Shown here: one piece after another, positions 28,101 through 36,689 of the stretch
How the letters are laid out: every line of letters starts with the position of its first letter
Numbering within the stretch: position 1 is the first letter of the stretch
DNA from: JAYFNU01 sp964458545
GTDB taxonomy: Bacteria > Bacillota > Clostridia > Oscillospirales > Ruminococcaceae
Assembly (NCBI GenBank): GCA_964458545.1
Contig: CAYWJF010000002.1
Location: forward strand, 1-59,439
Direction of reading: 5' to 3'
DNA: 59,439 bases
Position numbers and translations under genes: made by a program
The notes under the pieces: model-generated
The model's database searches: none
The model's input: the letters and a program-made list of their open reading frames with translations, nothing else
What the model was told of the DNA's origin: nothing

Positions 28101-29153
28101 TGGGTGAATAAGCCCCTCGCTAATAAGGGTGCTGTCGAAATTGTCGTAGGCTAAAACGCTTATCTTGTAGTCGTCAAACGGCTCCCAAAGGGTAAGCGAA
28201 CGGGTTTCGAGGTCTATTTCAAAAATAGAGGTATTAAGCAGCGAAAAAGCAAGGTTCATCCTGTCGTTCGCAAGGCGTAGCTCGGTTTCGCGCTCCTTAA
28301 GCTCGGTAATATCTGTAATAACGGCGATAAAAACAGGGAATTCCGACTTGTCATAGGGTATCTTCACCGCGCGTACGTGGTGCCATTTTTGCATACCGTT
28401 GTAGTTTGCGCGGTAGGAAAAATCGAGAACCTCATTGCGCTTCGCGGAGCGCTCAACCTTGAGTACAAGCTGACCGTAATCAAACGGGTCGATTATCTTT
28501 GTGGGCTCAAGCTCATAGCGGGAAAGCTCCTGCTTAGTAAGCCCAGTCATTCTAAAGTAGCTTTCGCTCGTATAAAGCAGCGAAAGGCGTCCGTTCTTCT
28601 TTGCCTCCACCATCATTACGCCCGCCGCCATATATGATGTGAGCGCTTGTAGCTGAATATCCGCCGAGGCGTCAGTTATATTAAGCTCGCGTATTGTTCC
28701 TATCGCGCGGCGAAGCTTGCCTGTGTCGCTCATAAAGTATGTAATGGTAACGCGGCATATAGCGTAGATGCCCGTTTTCTTCTTCAAACGCAGGGTTATT
28801 TCAAAGCGCGGACTTTTCTTTTTTATGCAAATCTGCATTTCGTCAACGAGCCGCTTGCGGTCGTCGGCGTGTACGGCATCCTCCGAAACGCGGTTTTCAA
28901 AAACGTCGGGGACTGAGCTGTCAAATAAGACGTATTCCGAGGCGCTGTCACTGGTGGTCGCTTGACCGGTATCGAGGTTCCAATCGAAGATAACGGGACG
29001 GATACCCTCTACAAGAAGCATATTTATAGCGTCGCTGTTCTGGTCGGCGCTCGCTTCGCTTCCGGCAACGTTTTTAAACTTGTCAGTAAGCCCATTTAGC
29101 TGTTCGGCGGGCTTACGGGCGTTTTTCTTTTTTGTGTTGTCGGAAACGCTCAT
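25179..29153 (-). CDS. PAS-GGDEF-GAF-GGDEF-EAL c-di-GMP signalling protein
   Basis: A 1324-residue cytoplasmic protein with no membrane segments. Several PAS-like domains (about 45-550); a first GGDEF domain (about 565-730) whose signature is degraded to RMRDDRF; a GAF-like domain (about 770-900) with YKCDRIYILDI; a second GGDEF (about 915-1060) with a usable ISGDEF; and an EAL phosphodiesterase (about 1070-1320) with AEALVRL (about residue 1104), SVNFS, EIEITES, LSLDDFG, LDKSII, AEGVE and AQGYYFNKP, so all known catalytic residues remain. Thus probably cyclase plus phosphodiesterase, with the first GGDEF serving as a sensor. GGAGGAAAG precedes the ATG, and a hairpin lies next to it. Confidence 0.92.
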   Translation of the reverse strand: MSVSDNTKKKNARKPAEQLNGLTDKFKNVAGSEASADQNSDAINMLLVEGIRPVIFDWNLDTGQATTSDSASEYVLFDSSVPDVFENRVSEDAVHADDRKRLVDEMQICIKKKSPRFEITLRLKKKTGIYAICRVTITYFMSDTGKLRRAIGTIRELNITDASADIQLQALTSYMAAGVMMVEAKKNGRLSLLYTSESYFRMTGLTKQELSRYELEPTKIIDPFDYGQLVLKVERSAKRNEVLDFSYRANYNGMQKWHHVRAVKIPYDKSEFPVFIAVITDITELKERETELRLANDRMNLAFSLLNTSIFEIDLETRSLTLWEPFDDYKISVLAYDNFDSTLISEGLIHPDSVKEFKEYVRALFKGAKSGSYALIIRNSAGQYVWSKLSYRVVFDEAGRPIKAVGTSEKLPNIVDERTIFQQECLLETALRDKLFSVAHANLTKNRVDVFFFEGDDRLSLLSDRSVSELIRVTEKGVFGEEDKYSFTKKFAMKSLVTSYEKGNHWFSFDYKRKDRAGKIKWYSILAHLISDPLTGDLYAFVYTLAINEIKEFELALPQKVEHDSNAMVYTKESVKIFVSNLVDTEKERNRLCAFLLIDINGINQIKENVGINVASRIISLIGRLFKLLFDNTGVVGRMRDDRFAIFLPSVLSASDAELRSKEIINTIQTCVIGADVKESIDFSVGISVLSYNDATFSTLYDSADSALEHNKRQLKGNQFALFDAQKEYSDEASFLILSEGRFIEKEFTVNSNRHDETMLTSFFNCASHLANATDTDAAMKGVLEETAKYYKCDRIYILDIAKDNKTVNGLHEWRKSMYRPTLDLTKNVPISKLPAVKKAYDTLHTIILQSVNKQSEETTSEKTFIASPVMKNGKVVGFICIDNPTKHNDDIALIYSLSSLLSVLRNLKHTEPENQHFDFDPQTKLLNRTRYWRDVTTIVPDKLSSLGVAFADVNGLNVLNKLHGTEFGDGIIMFVSGELREVFGGDNVYRISGDEFVALAKNIGHEEFNALTEKLRTGLEFTHPGTVSIGSTWSDSDINALKMVDHAESLMHLEKQEHYRREEDIGSRERPKILRSLQQSINDGMYRVYLQPKADIETGRIVGAEALVRLFDESKGIVSPDKFIPLFEREQVIKHIDFFVLERTLKILDGWRKAGKRILPVSVNFSRDTLLDPSSLAYALDVFSRYDIPLEMIEIEITESIGNIERATVSNACEQFIKQGFQLSLDDFGSEYSSLSVLSAIRFRSLKLDKSIISDIVTNRMSKIIVENTIRLCRETNMISVAEGVETAEQLNTLKDLGCVIAQGYYFNKPIPPEDFEEKYISF

Positions 29154-29164
29154 TCTTTCCTCCG

Positions 29165-29183
29165 TTTCTCGTTAAGCGAGAAA
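29165..29183 (-). other. hairpin next to the ribosome binding site of the GGDEF/EAL gene
   Basis: TTTCTCG/CGAGAAA with a five-base loop, directly in front of the GGAGG of the gene. The rest of 29184-29400 is AT-rich upstream DNA (about 300 gene-free bases in all); I see no c-di-GMP riboswitch in it. Confidence 0.5.
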
Positions 29184-29401
29184 GCCTTGTACCGCTTAAG
29201 AAGAACTGCTTTCATATGATAGTTTTGCGAAAAAATGCGAATGGTTAAAAGTGCCAAAAAATCGCTACGCCAAATTACGCAGTATATATATTATGCCATA
29301 CTTTTACTAAATTTTCACTACTTTTTGTATAATTTTTAAAATAATCATAAAATATCAAACTTTTTTACGAAAATTTTCTACTAAATGTTTGACAAATATC
29401 A

Positions 29402-29427
29402 AAAAGCGGAGCAAAGCTCCGCTTTTC
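29402..29427 (-). terminator. terminator of the four-gene minus-strand cluster
   Basis: AAAAGCGGAGC/GCTCCGCTTTT with an AAA loop, 24 bases past the metallophosphatase stop. T-runs are present on both strands. Confidence 0.85.
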
Positions 29428-29450
29428 TATGTGTTTTGTGACTAAAAACG

Positions 29451-30917
29451 TCAATCTTTAAGTATAACTAAGCGCCCTTCCACGTCGGAATCAAGCCCGT
29501 TTGAATTGACAAGTAGCTCCTCGAATATGCAGAAGCAGGAGGTTGCTACCATTCGGGGTTTACGGTTCTTCTCCACCTCGGCGAGAGGAAGGTTAAAGAA
29601 TTCGTCGAAACTCGCGTAGTGATACTTTTGAAGGGCAATTTTTATGCGGTCTTTAGGAAGTATTTCTTTTCCGTTGAGCTTGAACTCGTCGAAGCATTGG
29701 CGCTTTCTCGACCAGACCGCCCGCATACCCTTGGAAAGCTGATAGAACTCGGTATGGTCGCCCTCATACGCCTCCTCGCGAAGGACGAAGGCGAGCATTC
29801 GCTTAAACTGGTCGCCCGTAACCTCAAGCATATATATAGGGTCGTCGTAGGGACAGCATTCCTGTAAATCCTGATAGGTCACGATGGGTCCCATAGCCTT
29901 CTTGCGGATACTACCTGAACCGTATAGCATAACGTCGAAGGAGGAATCCACCTGCAAAAGGTCTGCGAAAAGATTGCCAAGCGAGGTTTCTTCCGTGCGC
30001 GCGGGGTGGGTAAGCTCCTTTGCAAGGCGCGTGATTATGCGGGAATACTTTTCGTCGGTTTTAGTCTTATAGACATTAAGCACCTCCTCCATAACCGCGT
30101 CGTTTGGACAATGGGAGCTGTCTATAGGTACACACTGCCACTTCTCGGAAAGCACCTTCTTCTTGTCGGTGTCGAATTCAATATCCATCCGTCCAATTAG
30201 GTCGGTGCCTGTGCCCGCTTGAACTATCCTTATACCGTTTACCTCAAGGGGCTTATCAATTACGGTGTGGGAGTGTCCTCCGATTATGAGGTCAACGCGA
30301 AGCTCTTTATCGAGGAGCGCCGCGAGCTTCTTGTCCTCCTCAATTCCTATGTGGGTGAGAATAACCGTGTAGTCAATCTTTGTGGTTTTGTAGTTGTCGC
30401 AGATAACGCCTATCTCCTTCGCCGCCTCGCGCACGTCCACGAAGGAGCCGATAACCGCCTCGTTCTTCGTCTGGGCGAGCACCTCCTCGGTAATTATGCC
30501 GATAAACATTATGTTTAGTCCGTCAACCTCGAGAATTTTATACGGTGTGAAGAGGCGGACGTGGTTGGTTTTAATAAAGAGGTTTGCGTTTATTATTGGA
30601 AATTTCGCGCATTTTTCAAGAAAAAGCAGGTGCGCCACGCCGTAATCGGTCTCGTGGTTGCCGAGCGTCGCGATATCGGGGGAGAGCATATTCATAATCT
30701 CTATCGTTGAAATGCCCTTAAACTCGCTGTCGATAATAGAGCCCTTGAACATATCGCCCGCTATTGCGTATAAAACGTTCTTCTCTTTCTTTCGCACCGT
30801 GTTAAGATAGCCCGAAAGCATAGATACCCCGCCCACAAGCTTTTTTTCAATCGTCTCGGCGAGAAAATCTCCGTGCATATCGTTTGAGTGAAGAAGCGTC
30901 AGCTTTTTTACAGACAT
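29451..30917 (-). CDS. bifunctional metallophosphatase/5'-nucleotidase family protein
   Basis: A 488-residue protein with the UshA-type metallophosphoesterase domain: HSNDMHGDF, GDMFKGS, GNHETDYG and GGHSHT carry the dinuclear metal ligands; the C-terminal nucleotide-recognition domain follows (about 300-480). Members hydrolyse nucleotides or UDP-sugars outside the cell, but no signal peptide or lipobox is visible here, so this copy appears cytoplasmic. AAGGAG precedes the ATG. It is the last gene of the cluster, 15 bases after the MscS gene. Confidence 0.9.
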   Translation of the reverse strand: MSVKKLTLLHSNDMHGDFLAETIEKKLVGGVSMLSGYLNTVRKKEKNVLYAIAGDMFKGSIIDSEFKGISTIEIMNMLSPDIATLGNHETDYGVAHLLFLEKCAKFPIINANLFIKTNHVRLFTPYKILEVDGLNIMFIGIITEEVLAQTKNEAVIGSFVDVREAAKEIGVICDNYKTTKIDYTVILTHIGIEEDKKLAALLDKELRVDLIIGGHSHTVIDKPLEVNGIRIVQAGTGTDLIGRMDIEFDTDKKKVLSEKWQCVPIDSSHCPNDAVMEEVLNVYKTKTDEKYSRIITRLAKELTHPARTEETSLGNLFADLLQVDSSFDVMLYGSGSIRKKAMGPIVTYQDLQECCPYDDPIYMLEVTGDQFKRMLAFVLREEAYEGDHTEFYQLSKGMRAVWSRKRQCFDEFKLNGKEILPKDRIKIALQKYHYASFDEFFNLPLAEVEKNRKPRMVATSCFCIFEELLVNSNGLDSDVEGRLVILKD

Positions 30918-30932
30918 ATGGCGTTCTCCTTA

Positions 30933-31886
30933 CTATTTTTTTGAGTTGTGTAAAACCACCTGCGTAAAGGGAATTTCCACCTTGTTTTTATCAAATAAAA
31001 GCTTTATCTCGCGGTTTAGACAGCGCTGAGCGGTATAGAGGTTTTCCTCCTTGCAGCGCGCGATTATGCGAAGTATAACAGCCGAGTCTCCAAGCTCCTG
31101 AACACCGCGGTATTCGGGCGCGCTCACGAAGATATCGGGATTATCCGCCAGCATCTTCGGGAACGCTGAAAGAAGCAGCTTTTCAACGCGCTCAATGCTC
31201 TCGTCGTAGCTTATGCCTACGTCCGCCAACGCGAGTGAAATATTCTTTGAGCGGTTTTGAAGGTTACGAATATCCGAGTTGTTAACTATTTTTAAGTTTC
31301 CGCCGTCATCCTCTATCGCCGTTGTGCGGACACCTATCTTTTTTACCGTTCCGCGGAAATCATCGAGTATAATTATGTCGCCTATGTTGTACTGTCCCTC
31401 AAAGATTATGAACACGCCCGTAATTACGTCTTCAATAAGGCTCTGCGCGCCGAAGCCGACGACAAGAGAGAGAATACCGAGACTTGCGAAGATACCAGTG
31501 AGGTTTACGCCGAGAATGGAAAGCCCCCAGACGATAATTACAAGGACGCTCGCGTATTTCACCACGCTTAAAAGAAGGCTTGCGACGGTAAGACTGCGGT
31601 TTGTTTTACGCATACAGCGCTTAATTATTATATTAAGTATGTTTGTAATAAGTAGCACCGTCGCTACCGCCGCGATAAGGTTGAAGATTGTGGGAAGGGT
31701 AATAAACATCAATCCCTTCTCGCCGCTATCGCTGTAAAACGCGCTGTGGGTCGCGGATTTTATCGCCGCGACAGTTTCGTCGCTTAAAAACGGTATCCAT
31801 TGCGGGTTAAAGACGACAAGTAGTATCCCCACAAGGATAACAAGGAAGATAACCTGCTTAGAAATATTTCTGCTAAAAACTTTCAT
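30933..31886 (-). CDS. mechanosensitive ion channel, MscS family
   Basis: A 317-residue channel that opens on membrane tension to release solutes. Membrane helices lie at about 10-30, 60-85 and 105-135; the pore-lining TM3 and beta domain have FASLGILSLVVGFGAQS followed by IFEGQYNIGD, the family hallmark. The C-terminal vestibule is of normal length. GAGGGAG precedes the ATG. Embedded in a cluster with a transporter and a hydrolase, suggesting an osmotic or envelope link. Confidence 0.93.
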   Translation of the reverse strand: MKVFSRNISKQVIFLVILVGILLVVFNPQWIPFLSDETVAAIKSATHSAFYSDSGEKGLMFITLPTIFNLIAAVATVLLITNILNIIIKRCMRKTNRSLTVASLLLSVVKYASVLVIIVWGLSILGVNLTGIFASLGILSLVVGFGAQSLIEDVITGVFIIFEGQYNIGDIIILDDFRGTVKKIGVRTTAIEDDGGNLKIVNNSDIRNLQNRSKNISLALADVGISYDESIERVEKLLLSAFPKMLADNPDIFVSAPEYRGVQELGDSAVILRIIARCKEENLYTAQRCLNREIKLLFDKNKVEIPFTQVVLHNSKK

Positions 31887-31906
31887 TTTCGCTCCCTCTC
31901 GAATAA

Positions 31907-33139
31907 TTATGTTATCTTGTTTATGTTAAAAGTAAAGCTAAATACGTTTGAACGGTCTAAACTGTTTTCTGGTATCCACTCAAAAGCGATTGTAACCGTT
32001 GTGTCAAGCGAGTGGTCATAGGAAGGCACTAACAACGATAAATCCGTTTCAGTTATCGTAAAAACGCTTCCGTCAAAGGATGAGCCGCCTTCAAGCGGGT
32101 AAACAACACCGTTATGGGTTATACTTGCGCTTGCAAAATTCGGCGTGCCCTTTGGTGAACTGAAGCTCACCGAGCCCCAGAGTATATAATCTGAATTTAC
32201 AATAAACGAGCTGTCGTTATTCGACGAGACAGTAACAAAGCTCTGCGAGGTCGTAACGGTGCTCGCCGCGCCGTCGAGGGTGTAGCTAACCGTAGCTGTA
32301 GCGGTATTAGTGCCCGCGACGCATTGCGAGGTAAGAAGCGTTGCGGAATATACCAACCCCGAGTCATCCCCATAAATGGAAGCTTCGGCTCCGTTAAAGC
32401 TAACGGTACAGCCACTAACGACCCCGTCGTTCGGCGTTATCGTGGCGATAAGGAAAATCCCGTCATCGACAAATAGTAGCTCAGAGCTGACCGTCGGCGC
32501 AACAAGCGAAGGCGTTGGCGGAGGGGAAGGAGCGGGAGGAGGCTCTGGCGCTGGCTCAGGCAAGGGCTCTAAGAGCTCCTCAGTCGGCGGCGGGTCGCTT
32601 GGCGGCAAACCGACATCAGGCGGCGCTTCAGGCGTCGTGGAAGACTGTGAAAGAGCGCCCGCGAGCGACTTCGGCACAAAGGTTTCCTGCTTTAAGGTTG
32701 GAAAGCGGCATACGCCTAAAACTGAGGCTGTGTCGCCGCTTTTTGAAAAGACCGAAAGGATATACTCGGTATCTGGCGTGAGGCTGTCAAATAGAAGCAC
32801 GGTTTTCTTGTTTTCGATTTTTCCCGTCTTTACCGTCGCCCCGTTCGTTTCAAGAAGGTAAGAGACGTTAGCCTCGTCTATCTCGTTTTGTTCCCTCTCA
32901 CCCGAGGAAAGACTGCTTAAATTAACGTCAATTTTCGCGGTGGTAAGCCCTACGTCCAAAAGCTTTACCCTTGCGGCAAGCCCGCTTATCACCGTTACGG
33001 CGGTTACCGCCGCTGCGGCGGCGATAAGCTTAAGCGTTACCTTGGAGAGCGCCCGCCTGCCCGTTTTTGAACGGTTACCCGTATTATGCTCGTCATAGAT
33101 ATTGTGAAGCTCACGGTCTTTGTCGTTTGCTATTCGCAA
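31907..33139 (-). CDS. membrane-anchored extracytoplasmic protein of unknown function
   Basis: Not recognised as a named family. About 410 residues: a basic cytoplasmic N-terminus (about 35), one membrane helix (LIAAAAAVTAVTVISGLAA), a fibronectin-III-like domain (about 70-150; LFDSLTPDTEYILSV is a typical Fn3 strand), a proline-rich linker of Pro-Glu-Pro type (about 170-215), and a C-terminal beta-rich half. This is a surface-stalk layout. The frame can begin at a GTG at 33148, but AGGAGG overlaps that codon; the TTG at 33139 has correct spacing. Twenty bases from the MscS gene. Confidence 0.75.
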   Translation of the reverse strand: MRIANDKDRELHNIYDEHNTGNRSKTGRRALSKVTLKLIAAAAAVTAVTVISGLAARVKLLDVGLTTAKIDVNLSSLSSGEREQNEIDEANVSYLLETNGATVKTGKIENKKTVLLFDSLTPDTEYILSVFSKSGDTASVLGVCRFPTLKQETFVPKSLAGALSQSSTTPEAPPDVGLPPSDPPPTEELLEPLPEPAPEPPPAPSPPPTPSLVAPTVSSELLFVDDGIFLIATITPNDGVVSGCTVSFNGAEASIYGDDSGLVYSATLLTSQCVAGTNTATATVSYTLDGAASTVTTSQSFVTVSSNNDSSFIVNSDYILWGSVSFSSPKGTPNFASASITHNGVVYPLEGGSSFDGSVFTITETDLSLLVPSYDHSLDTTVTIAFEWIPENSLDRSNVFSFTFNINKIT

Positions 33140-33175
33140 GAGGCGCACCTCCTTTCATGTAAATTTCAGTAAAGG

Positions 33176-34486
33176 TTAGTCCTCTACGTCAAACGCCTCA
33201 AGGGCTTTCTTTTTCTGGATAGGCTTGCTGTCGCCGTGCTTTACGAAGTACATAGTGACTATGCCCGCTATTTCAAAGAAGGCGGCGTAGGGGAAAAGGT
33301 ATTTATAGCCCGCGAACTGAAGCACCGCGCCCGAGGCGACAGGGGTAATTATCTGTGCTGTCATACTAAAGGTGTAGTAAAGACCGGTGTATTTGCCTAT
33401 TGTCGCGCCCTTGCTCATCTCCACTACCATAACGAGGGTGTTAACAACCACAAAGGCGTTGCCCGCTCCCGCAAGTATAAAGAGAACATACACTATCGGC
33501 GTAATAGCCGTCGCGAAGGACGCGCCTATAAAGGCAAGCGCCATAAGCGCAAGACCTATCATTATGGTTTTTCTTCTGCCTATTTTTCCCGCTATCCAGC
33601 CGACGGGGAGGTAGGCAATAATAGCCGCCACCTGCGCTATAAGAAGAACGGAGGCATAGCCGCCCGCCGACATTCCGAAAACCTCTATGCAGTATTTTGA
33701 GAACGCCGTGGTTACTGCATTATAGCCCATAAAGAAGAGGGCGACGGTAACAACGATAAGCGCAAGGCTTTTAAGGACATCCTTAGGAAGCTTCTCTTCC
33801 GCTTCGCCCGCGACAGGCTCGGGGTCTTCTTCAATTCCGAGAGTTCTGCTTTCTTCGCGCATAGCGGCAACGGTTTTCGGCTCGTTTATTGTAAGGAAAA
33901 GCACAACGACGCAGACCACCATAATTCCCGCGGCGATAAGGAAAATAGGCGTGCTGTCGGGCATTACTACGTTGGCTGCGTCCTTGTCAATCTTCGGAAT
34001 TAATACCGCGATAAGACCGAGCATAATCGTTCCGCCGACGGCGCCCATAAGGTTAATAACGCCGTTCGCTTGGCTGCGAAGGGGCTTCGGAGTAACGTCG
34101 GGCATAAGCGCGACGGCGGGGCTTCTGTAGGTCGCCATAGAGACGAGCACCACGCCGAGGGCGATAAAGAAAAGGATAAAATTCTTCTGGCGCTCTGCGA
34201 ACGGAATAAGCACCATAGAAATAACCGCTATCGCCGTGCCGCAAAGGATATACGGCATACGGCGACCAAGCTTAGTGTGAGTTTTATCCGACAGCGTTCC
34301 AAAGAGCGGCAGCATAAACAGCGCGAGTATGTTGTCTACAGCCATTACCGCGCCCGAAACGGTGTCGCCTATGCCGAAGGTATATTTCAGCATCTGCGGA
34401 ATAAGCCCGTCGTATACCTGCCAGAAGGCGCAGATAGACATAAAGGCGAGACCTACGAGGAAGGTGCGTTTTTTGTTAAGCTTCAT
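33176..34486 (-). CDS. MFS transporter, SLC45/GPH-like sugar transporter
   Basis: A 436-residue permease with about twelve hydrophobic helices. The loop GTLSDKTHTKLGRRMPYI and TYRSPAVALMPDVTPKPLRSQANG are typical of the SLC45/sucrose-type transporters, so a disaccharide or glycoside is a likely substrate. A hydrophilic loop of about 40 residues sits mid-protein. AGGGAG precedes the ATG. First gene of a four-gene minus-strand cluster; its upstream region is shared with the lysine riboswitch region. Confidence 0.85.
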   Translation of the reverse strand: MKLNKKRTFLVGLAFMSICAFWQVYDGLIPQMLKYTFGIGDTVSGAVMAVDNILALFMLPLFGTLSDKTHTKLGRRMPYILCGTAIAVISMVLIPFAERQKNFILFFIALGVVLVSMATYRSPAVALMPDVTPKPLRSQANGVINLMGAVGGTIMLGLIAVLIPKIDKDAANVVMPDSTPIFLIAAGIMVVCVVVLFLTINEPKTVAAMREESRTLGIEEDPEPVAGEAEEKLPKDVLKSLALIVVTVALFFMGYNAVTTAFSKYCIEVFGMSAGGYASVLLIAQVAAIIAYLPVGWIAGKIGRRKTIMIGLALMALAFIGASFATAITPIVYVLFILAGAGNAFVVVNTLVMVVEMSKGATIGKYTGLYYTFSMTAQIITPVASGAVLQFAGYKYLFPYAAFFEIAGIVTMYFVKHGDSKPIQKKKALEAFDVED

Positions 34487-34607
34487 AATTCGCTCCCTAA
34501 AAATAAATATTCATAAAGAAATAATATCACACTTGCGGCGCGTTTCCAGCGTCTTCCCTAAGATTTGACAAAAAGTAAAAAATTCATTACAAAAGTTGTA
34601 CAATCTG

Positions 34608-34636
34608 TTGACAAAGAGTGAAAGCTGTGTTAACGT
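34608..34636 (+). promoter_or_regulatory. probable promoter of the lysine-riboswitch transcript
   Basis: Perfect TTGACA (34608-34613), 17-base spacer, weak TAACGT (34631-34636). Transcription would begin about 40 bases before the riboswitch core. Confidence 0.5.
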
Positions 34637-34684
34637 AAACAACAGAATACGATTATTGTATTGGCGCGAACAAGGCGCCAACAC

Positions 34685-34848
34685 AATGATAGAGGCGCGA
34701 AAAGCAAGAGTATTTTCGGCGTAAGGACGAAAGGGTCTGCCGAAAAGAAAGGGCTTTTTGCCGAAGCGGGTGTTTTCCTTTTAAGGCATCTTGCTGGGTC
34801 GCCGCAGAATATGCGGCGGACTGTCACATTATGTGGAGAGCTATCATT
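34685..34848 (+). promoter_or_regulatory. lysine riboswitch (L box)
   Basis: The leader shows the conserved L-box blocks in order: P1 strand AATGATAG (34685-34692), AGGCGCG, AAGAGTATTTTCGGC, AAGG/AAAGGG, TTGCCGAAGCGGG, TTGCTGGG, CTGTCACATTATGTGGAGAG and the closing P1 strand CTATCATT (34841-34848). P1 pairs perfectly. Lysine binding should favour the downstream terminator and stop expression of the ABC transporter. It fills most of the 485 gene-free bases at 34487-34971. Confidence 0.95.
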
Positions 34849-34892
34849 GGCAAAACAGCATTTTTCTTATTTTTAATTGAGTAAGAAAGACG

Positions 34893-34940
34893 ACCGTGAC
34901 GCTTCCGCATAAAGGTGGAAAGTGTTCACGGGCTTTTTAT
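34893..34940 (+). terminator. riboswitch-controlled terminator
   Basis: Long hairpin with outer arms ACCGTGA and TTCACGG and inner arms CTTCC and GGAAAG, then GGCTTTTTATTTT. It is the expression platform between the riboswitch and the binding-protein gene. Confidence 0.85.
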
Positions 34941-34971
34941 TTTATAAAAATATTTAAAGAGGAAATGAAAA

Positions 34972-35793
34972 ATGAAGAAGATTTTAGCGGTTGCTCTTAT
35001 CCTTGTGCTTGCCCTTAGCTTTGCGGCTTGCGGCAAAAAAGACGTACTTAACGACAACGTGCTTACCGTAGCTATGGAATGCGGCTACGCGCCCTACAAC
35101 TGGACCCAGTCGTCCGACGCGAACGGCGCCGTGAAAATTAGCGGCAGCAGCGACTACGCCTACGGCTACGACGTAATGATGGCGAAATACCTCGCAGATA
35201 AGATAGGCTACGAGGTTGAAATAGTAAAGATGGATTGGGATTCCCTTCCTATGGCTGTTCAGTCTGGTAAGGTTGACTGCGTAATAGCGGGTCAGTCGAT
35301 TACCTCCGAGCGCCTCGAGACGGTTGATTTCACAACGCCTTACTACTACGCCTCAATCTTCGCCGTAACGAAGAAGGGAAGCGCCTTTGAAAGCGCAAAG
35401 TCGCTTGCCGACCTTACGGGCGCGACCTGCACTTCTCAGTTAAATACTATCTGGTACGACATATGCCTGCCCCAGATACCGAACGCCAACATCCTCCCCG
35501 CGCAGGAAACCGCAACGACAATGTTCGTCGCGCTTGATGCGGGTCAGTGCGACCTCGTTGTCTGCGACGAGCCCGCCGCTATGGGCGCTATCGCCGCGAA
35601 CCCCAACCTTGTTATGATTGACCTTTCGGGCGGCGATTTCGTAGTGTCCGAAGAGGAAATCAATATCGGCATATCCCTACAAAAGGGCAACACGGCGCTG
35701 CTCGACAAGCTCAACGGCGCGCTTGCCACGCTCACGGAGGATGACTTCAAGTCTATGATGAACGAAGCCATCAAGCTTTCCGCGGAGCTATAA
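34972..35793 (+). CDS. amino-acid ABC transporter substrate-binding lipoprotein (predicted lysine)
   Basis: A 273-residue extracytoplasmic receptor with a lipoprotein signal ending LSFAAC (Cys20). The SBP_bac_3 fold is visible: LTVAMECGYAPYNW, YGYDVMMAKYLADKIG, VDCVIAGQSITSERLETVDFT, all typical of polar amino-acid receptors. The upstream lysine riboswitch makes lysine the best substrate guess; that is inference, as the family also binds Arg, Gln or cystine. First gene of the operon with permease and ATPase. Confidence 0.92.
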   Translation: MKKILAVALILVLALSFAACGKKDVLNDNVLTVAMECGYAPYNWTQSSDANGAVKISGSSDYAYGYDVMMAKYLADKIGYEVEIVKMDWDSLPMAVQSGKVDCVIAGQSITSERLETVDFTTPYYYASIFAVTKKGSAFESAKSLADLTGATCTSQLNTIWYDICLPQIPNANILPAQETATTMFVALDAGQCDLVVCDEPAAMGAIAANPNLVMIDLSGGDFVVSEEEINIGISLQKGNTALLDKLNGALATLTEDDFKSMMNEAIKLSAEL

Positions 35794-35882
35794 TTAACGC
35801 TTTTCATCTCTAATACCATACTTGCGGCGTCGGGGGCGGTTTATCCGTACCCCGACATAGCCGTCTTTGAAAGGAAAATGAA

Positions 35883-36689
35883 ATGACTAATCTTCCTTCG
35901 GGCTTTCTGGAAAGAATAGGCTACATTATTGAAAACTACGGTGGTTCGCTGCTGCGCGGAGCGGGAACGACGCTGCTTATCGCCTTTGTCGGCACCCTTA
36001 TAGGCTGCGTTATCGGCTTTCTTTGCGGCGTGGTAAAAACTATCCCCGTTGCTAAGAAGGATTCAATCGCGAAAAAAATAGTCCTTAAAATCGTAAACTT
36101 TCTTATTGACGTTTACGTCGAGGTATTCCGCGGAACGCCTATGATGGTGCAGGCTATGTTCATCTATTACGGGTCGCTGCTTGTGCTGAAAATAGATATG
36201 GATATAATGTTCGCCGCCTTCCTCATTGTCTCAATTAATACGGGCGCTTATATGGCTGAGACCGTTCGCGGAGGAATACTTTCTATAGATAACGGTCAAA
36301 CTGAGGGCGCGAAGGCAATAGGTATGAACCACCTTCAAACAATGCTTAATGTAATTATTCCGCAGGCGCTTCGCAACATAATGCCGCAGATAGGCAACAA
36401 TCTTATTATCAACATTAAAGACACCTGCGTGCTCTCCTGCATTAGCGTAGTGGAGCTCTTCTTCGCCTCAAAATCGGTAGCGGGCACCTATTATGTTTAT
36501 TTCGAGACCTTTACGCTCACAATGATAATGTATCTTGTTATGACGGTCTTTTTCTCAAAGCTGCTTCGTCTTGTGGAGAAGCGTATGGACGGACCTGAAA
36601 GCTACAACCTCGCCACTACCGACACCCTTGCGCACACAAGCGGAATGACCAACTACATAGAAAAGCCGAAGAAGGAGACGCTAAAATGA
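35883..36689 (+). CDS. amino-acid ABC transporter permease
   Basis: A 268-residue HisM/GlnP-type membrane subunit with about five helices. The N-terminal GAGTTLLIAFVGTLIG and EVFRGTPMMVQ are typical, and EGAKAIGMNHLQTMLNVIIPQALRN contains the EAA loop that contacts the ATPase. Its last bases overlap the ATPase start (ATGA). An 89-base space separates it from the receptor gene; AAGGAAAATG precedes the ATG. Confidence 0.95.
   Translation: MTNLPSGFLERIGYIIENYGGSLLRGAGTTLLIAFVGTLIGCVIGFLCGVVKTIPVAKKDSIAKKIVLKIVNFLIDVYVEVFRGTPMMVQAMFIYYGSLLVLKIDMDIMFAAFLIVSINTGAYMAETVRGGILSIDNGQTEGAKAIGMNHLQTMLNVIIPQALRNIMPQIGNNLIINIKDTCVLSCISVVELFFASKSVAGTYYVYFETFTLTMIMYLVMTVFFSKLLRLVEKRMDGPESYNLATTDTLAHTSGMTNYIEKPKKETLK

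Noticed and set aside
29154..29450. c-di-GMP riboswitch before the GGDEF/EAL gene
   Set aside because: None of the conserved GEMM blocks is present; only AT-rich DNA, a short hairpin by the ribosome binding site and a terminator.
32376..32861. Glycine/serine-rich open frame on the plus strand
   Set aside because: It is the reverse of the proline-rich linker of the minus-strand gene at 31907-33139 and has no ribosome binding site.
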